DNA from: Verrucomicrobiota bacterium
GTDB taxonomy: Bacteria > Verrucomicrobiota > Kiritimatiellia > RFP12 > UBA1067
Direction: 5' to 3'
Assembly (NCBI GenBank): GCA_023269675.1
Contig: JAHFSX010000010.1
Span: 62,001-126,000, forward strand
DNA length: 64,000 nt
Shown here: positions 60,092 to 64,000 of the stretch, one piece after another
How positions within the stretch are numbered: the first letter of the stretch is position 1
How the letters are laid out: each line of letters starts with the position of its first letter
The notes under the pieces: model-generated
Seen by the model: the letters and a program-made list of their open reading frames with translations, nothing else
Told to the model about the DNA's origin: nothing
The model's database searches: none
Translations under genes and position numbers: made by a program

Positions 60092-63000
60092 TCACTTGAC
60101 GAGGTCCAGACGCCGCGCGGCGGCCTCCAGCAGCGCCAGGCGCGTCGAGACCTCCGGACAGTCCGCCGCCAATTTGAGGATCGCCCCGTGGGCCGCGGGA
60201 TCGGCGATGGCGCCCAGCGCGACCGCGGCGGCGTGGCGCGTGTCGGTGGCGTTGCCGAGGTCGCCCGCCGCCACCAGCAGCGCCGGCACGGCGCGCGCGT
60301 CGCCGATGCGGCCCAGCGCCCAGGCCGCGGCCGCCCGCCAGCACGGCGTCAGGTCGTTCTGCACAAAGAGGATGCCCGGCCCCAGCGGGTCGGGAGACCC
60401 TTCGGAAAATTCGTTCGGCGACGCCAGCGCGGCGAGCAGCGTGCCGGTCGCCCGCGCATCGCCGAGGGCTCCCAGCGTGCGTCCGAGGTAGAAGCAGACC
60501 CAGTGCCTCACCGGCAGTTTCAGCACCACGGGAATACCCGTTTCGAAGACGCGCGGGATGTCGTTCGACACCGCCATGAAGCGCGTGAACGCGGCCTGCA
60601 CGCGCGGCACGTACTGACGGTCGCGGCAGGCCAGCGAGAGCACCTGCGCCGCTCGGTTCGTGAGGTCGGGCGTGCCCGCCCACGCGCCGTGCACGCGCCC
60701 CAGCGCGGCGGCCACCTCAGGATCGCGGACAGCCTGCGCATCGCCCAGCACCGCCAGACAGGTCTCGGTCACGCGGGCTTCCGCGCCCTGCCGCCGCAGC
60801 ACGCGCCCGACCAGGGTCTCGCAGTCGTCGTTCCCGGGGAAGAGCGCGCGGTCGGGATCGGTCGGCACACATCGGATCAGGTGCGGCACCAGCGCAGCCG
60901 CGTTCGTAGACGCCTGGGCGTCCAGCGCAGCAACGATCCGCAGGTGGACCGGCGAGGCGTGGCAGGCCATCAGCGCCGGATGGTCGCCGTACCAGTTCGT
61001 GAACTTCGGATACTCCTTGAGCCCGGCGAACGTGGCGATCAGCGCGGCCTCCGCCTCCGGCGTGCCGATCAGCCCCAGCGCCTCGGCCGCCGCCTCGGCC
61101 AGAAAGAGATTGCCGCTGTCCGGATCGGCATGGCGCTGGAGCGTCTCGGCCAGCAGCGGCACGGACGCCGCATCCTTCAGCCGCCCGAGCGCGCGCGCCA
61201 CCTCCTGCACCGCGCGCGGATTCACCGGGTCCGTCGCCAGAAACTTGGCGTTATCCCCCTGGTGCGCCTTACGCCACGTGACATACGCCGAGTCGTCGCG
61301 CAGGCGCAGCAGCGCCGCCCGAAGCGCGGTGCGTGCAGCCTCGCCGCCGCCGGTGTGGCCGAGCGCCACCGCCGCGCGCCGGATCGCGTCGCGGTCGTCG
61401 CCGGCGAGTCGACCCGACAGCTCCGCTTCAATGCGTTCCCAATCTGTGGCCTTGAACCACTCCGCCCAGTCGCCGGCGGCCGCGTGCCCGGTCAGGTTCT
61501 CCAGCGCCACGCCCGCCGCCTGACGGACCACCGGGTCAGGGTCGGCCGACGCGCGCAACAGCGGCGGGACCGAGTCGCGCGTGCCGCACGCGGCCAGCGC
61601 CAGCGCCGCCGCCACCCGCACTTCGCGGACCTTGTCGGAGAGCCGCTCCGCCAGCGCAGAGGCAGCCGCGGGGTCGCGCTCGAGCGCGAGCCGATAAGCG
61701 GCGGAGACGCGCGTCTCCGCCGCGCCGCTCTTCAGACGCAGGATCAGCTCGCTGAGCGAGGCGCCCGTGCGGTTCAGCCCCGCCAGCTCGCGGAACCGGT
61801 CGAACTGCAGCTCGGTCAGGCCGGTGACCGCCGGGTTGTTGCCGCGGAAGCGGTGCGGATCGCCGGCGTCCGAAAGGCGCAGCGGCCGCGCCCGCGTCGC
61901 CAGGGGCACGCGGCCGGCCACGGGCGGCGCGGTCTGGCGCACCGCATGGCAGCCCGTGCAGCCGCGGGTCTCGCCCGGGCGCACAGAGATCCAGGACATC
62001 TCGTTGAGCTCGGCGCGACCCTCGGCATCCACCGCCTGAAACGCGAGGGAGACGTCCGCCGGGACCTCGACCGCGAACGAGCCGTCCGGCGCCAGCGGCA
62101 CGGTGCCCAGCTCCACCGTCTCGTTGCCCGCGTGCACGATGTAGGAGTGCGACGACCGCACGGTCAGCCCGCGGCCCATCAGCACGCGGATCGCGCGCAC
62201 ATGCGGCCACCCCGCCGCCGTGTTGCGCGTGAAGCGCGCGTCCTGGCAGTAGAGCACGCCGGTCGTCCGACGTTCCTCCATGCGCGAAGCCAGCTGCGGC
62301 GGCCGTTCGCGCGGGCCGAGATAGACCGGGGAGTGCAGCGGCCCGTTGGTCGAGGCGTACACCAGCACCATCTTGCCGCTTCCCTGCGCCGGATCCACAA
62401 TGCCGATGCGCTCGAAGCCCTCGCCGGCCGCCAGCGTAGCCTTCAGCTTTTTGCGCTGCATGAGGGAGCCCGCGCCGCCGGCCGTGCAGAGCAGCCGGCC
62501 GTCCGGCAGCGCCGCGACATCACCCGCCGCCAGCGGCAGATTGACGAGGTCGCGCTGCGCGCAGCCGGGCCGCCCCACGGCGATGCCCGCGCCGGTCAGA
62601 TAGGCGACGCGGCCATCGGGCAGCGGCGCGGGGCTGCCGCAGTTGAACGCGCGCAGACGGTTGCCGTAGGCCGGCCCCAGATCCAGTCCGAACTCCGTGT
62701 AACCTTCCGTGCCGTCCGGATGCACCGCGTGCAACAGCGTCTCCACCTTGCCCCGGTCAAAAAAGTTGTCGGAGCGGATGAAGAGGATGCGCCCGTCAGC
62801 CATCACCTCCGGCTCGTTGTCGAAGATGAAGGTGCTGGTCAACCGGCGGAGATCGCTGCCGTCCGGACGCATCGAGAAGAGCGAACGGGACGGCGTGTTG
62901 TGGTACTCCTCAAAAGTGCCGCAGCGCGTGGAGACGAAGGCGATGCGTCCGTCGGCCAGCACGACAGGGTCTATGTCGTGGAACGGCCCGTCCGTCAGCC

Positions 63001-64000
63001 GCTGCGGCTCGCCGCCGGCCGCGGGCATGCGGTAGATGTGGTAGAAGGCGTCACCCGCCCGCACCATGGAGAAGAGGATCGACTGCCCGTCGAACGACAG
63101 GCTGGGCGAGCCGAGCGCGCCCGCGCCCGCGTCCAGCAGCAGCCGCGGCGTCACCCCTGGCCGGGCGGGCGCGAGCGCGTAGAGCGTGTGTCCGACCTTC
63201 ATCGGCCCCGGCAGATCGTGCTCGGGGAAGGCGCGCGTGTGGCCCGGATTGAAGATCGTCACGTTGAGGCTCTGTGACGCCGCGCCGCCGTGCGCATGCG
63301 CGCGGGTGAGGCTGCAGTCGCCGCCGATGAACACGAGCCCTGAGGGCCACGCGTAATCCGCCGGCGCGGGAGATTCCTGCGCGTCATCGTTTTTCTTGCT
63401 CGGGGGTTCGGCCGCGGCGGGCACGGCGAGCCGGCCCCACGGGCCGCCGCCGAACGGCGCCACCGCGGTCGCCGCCGGCCATGCCTGATCGTTGAAGTCA
63501 AGCTGCGTCCAGTTCGGCTCTTCGGAAGCTAGGCTTCGCCACGACGCGTCCGTGAACCGTTCGACCGTCTGGCCATCACTCAGCACAACGCGCAGCTTCA
63601 GCAGAAGCCCCGCCGGGCCGGGAATCGTGTTCGCGGCCTCGACCGCGATCACGTTGTCACCCGCCGTCAGCAAGGCGGCGACATCGAACCTTTTGGGGCG
63701 GTTCCAGGCATTGGGCTCCGAGAGATTCCCCCCGACCGGCTTGCCGTTGATGGCGACCTCGTAGAGGTTGTCCGCGGTAACGAGCAAGTCCGCCGACACG
63801 ATGCGCGCCTGCTCGGTCACGGCCACGCCCGCGCGGAAGTAGCACAGGCCCGCCGGCAGGGCTGAGAGCGCCCTGCCGGGTTTCGGTACGGACCAGATCC
63901 ATTGCGCGCCCGACCACTCCAACGGGCGGCGTTCCTCCGCCCCCGCCGCGCATGCAGCCCCCGCCATCACCGCCGCCCAAACCATCCCCGGAACTCTCGT
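60092..64000 (-). CDS. HzsA-like secreted protein with one heme motif and HEAT repeats, 5' end probably outside
   Basis: About 1300 residues are visible. A beta-sandwich at ~25-180 (ADLLVTADNLYEVAINGKPV) precedes PD40 blades at ~280-480 (FYHIYRMPAAGGEPQRLT, VVLADGRIAFVSTRCGTFEE). The HzsA-like block follows with VRPGETRGCTGCHAVR and the heme motif CTGCH near 676. The second heme site of its paralogs is missing; instead about 550 residues of HEAT-like repeats complete the protein (REVRVAAALALAACG, PVVRQAAGVALENLTG, AAAAWALGRIGDARAVPALL). ATG 63985 would leave a leader without basic residues, while the open frame before it (TRVPGMVWAAVM) supplies Arg, so translation likely starts beyond the window. 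Confidence 0.8.
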   Translation of the reverse strand, partial: TRVPGMVWAAVMAGAACAAGAEERRPLEWSGAQWIWSVPKPGRALSALPAGLCYFRAGVAVTEQARIVSADLLVTADNLYEVAINGKPVGGNLSEPNAWNRPKRFDVAALLTAGDNVIAVEAANTIPGPAGLLLKLRVVLSDGQTVERFTDASWRSLASEEPNWTQLDFNDQAWPAATAVAPFGGGPWGRLAVPAAAEPPSKKNDDAQESPAPADYAWPSGLVFIGGDCSLTRAHAHGGAASQSLNVTIFNPGHTRAFPEHDLPGPMKVGHTLYALAPARPGVTPRLLLDAGAGALGSPSLSFDGQSILFSMVRAGDAFYHIYRMPAAGGEPQRLTDGPFHDIDPVVLADGRIAFVSTRCGTFEEYHNTPSRSLFSMRPDGSDLRRLTSTFIFDNEPEVMADGRILFIRSDNFFDRGKVETLLHAVHPDGTEGYTEFGLDLGPAYGNRLRAFNCGSPAPLPDGRVAYLTGAGIAVGRPGCAQRDLVNLPLAAGDVAALPDGRLLCTAGGAGSLMQRKKLKATLAAGEGFERIGIVDPAQGSGKMVLVYASTNGPLHSPVYLGPRERPPQLASRMEERRTTGVLYCQDARFTRNTAAGWPHVRAIRVLMGRGLTVRSSHSYIVHAGNETVELGTVPLAPDGSFAVEVPADVSLAFQAVDAEGRAELNEMSWISVRPGETRGCTGCHAVRQTAPPVAGRVPLATRARPLRLSDAGDPHRFRGNNPAVTGLTELQFDRFRELAGLNRTGASLSELILRLKSGAAETRVSAAYRLALERDPAAASALAERLSDKVREVRVAAALALAACGTRDSVPPLLRASADPDPVVRQAAGVALENLTGHAAAGDWAEWFKATDWERIEAELSGRLAGDDRDAIRRAAVALGHTGGGEAARTALRAALLRLRDDSAYVTWRKAHQGDNAKFLATDPVNPRAVQEVARALGRLKDAASVPLLAETLQRHADPDSGNLFLAEAAAEALGLIGTPEAEAALIATFAGLKEYPKFTNWYGDHPALMACHASPVHLRIVAALDAQASTNAAALVPHLIRCVPTDPDRALFPGNDDCETLVGRVLRRQGAEARVTETCLAVLGDAQAVRDPEVAAALGRVHGAWAGTPDLTNRAAQVLSLACRDRQYVPRVQAAFTRFMAVSNDIPRVFETGIPVVLKLPVRHWVCFYLGRTLGALGDARATGTLLAALASPNEFSEGSPDPLGPGILFVQNDLTPCWRAAAAWALGRIGDARAVPALLVAAGDLGNATDTRHAAAVALGAIADPAAHGAILKLAADCPEVSTRLALLEAAARRLDLVK

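Noticed and set aside
59987-63277. 1096-residue plus-strand open frame opposite the third HzsA-like gene
   Set aside because: Arg/Gln/His-rich composition typical of a shadow frame; the minus strand carries PD40, CTGCH and HEAT motifs.

Overview
The window is a 64 kb piece of a GC-rich bacterial chromosome with densely packed genes and no rRNA, tRNA, phage or insertion-sequence genes that I can recognise. The mix of type IV pilin-like proteins with Planctomycetes/Verrucomicrobia/Kiritimatiellota-style leaders, many secreted glycan-active enzymes with signal peptides, and several large secreted proteins related to the hydrazine synthase alpha subunit (PD40-type propeller plus CxxCH heme motifs) points to the PVC superphylum, most likely Kiritimatiellota. 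This is inference from gene content; no marker gene was compared. The lactate dehydrogenase, sialic acid lyase and sialidases suggest a sugar-fermenting, host- or mucin-associated lifestyle.

Layout. 1-3419: minus-strand operon of pilin-like secretion proteins that runs off the left edge. 3892-4842: CbiM-type metal transporter component behind a GC-rich structured leader. 5002-11749: carbohydrate enzymes (GH78-like, beta-helix, GHL10-like). 11885-19747: RDD membrane protein, DUF985 cupin, ChrA, a PQQ-like propeller and a large DUF4091 protein. 19818-25081: a classic housekeeping cluster read on the minus strand, rsmD-coaD-yceD-rpmF-plsX-fabD-fabG-acpP, closed by a strong bidirectional terminator. 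25294-31219: GH2 enzyme, SGNH esterase, a small DUF6868 protein and an FGGY sugar kinase. 31451-34038: small conserved proteins, Pcm and L-lactate dehydrogenase. 34094-44040: sialic acid region with two BNR/GH33 proteins, an MFS transporter, N-acetylneuraminate lyase and a divergent AraC-type regulator. 44056-52131: TPR protein, two HzsA-like diheme proteins and an IclR regulator. 52308-58645: ABC-F ATPase, Ktr/Trk potassium channel subunit, O-acetylhomoserine sulfhydrylase, the cognate RCK subunit and a radical SAM protein. 58673-64000: GH5-like enzyme and a third HzsA-like protein with HEAT repeats, probably cut by the right edge.

The sialic acid genes form a visible circuit: sialidases release sialic acid outside the cytoplasm, the MFS protein may import it, and NanA cleaves it. 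A 37-bp site, identical at 33 positions, lies just upstream of a plausible -35 box in front of both the large sialidase and nanA, next to the araC-type gene. This looks like the regulator's operator.

The most unusual feature is not a gene. Spacers throughout the window hold short arrays of imperfect 7-bp units (families around CCAGAGG, CTGTCCT, CTCCTAA/CCTAAAT and GACGCNC), often as inverted arms, and often reaching exactly to a start or stop codon. One array lies in frame inside an HzsA-like gene beside its second heme motif. A second dispersed family, an 80-bp pair of palindromes with compensatory stem changes, has also been captured as the C-terminal tail of rsmD. Together they suggest active spacer-colonising repeat families in this lineage.
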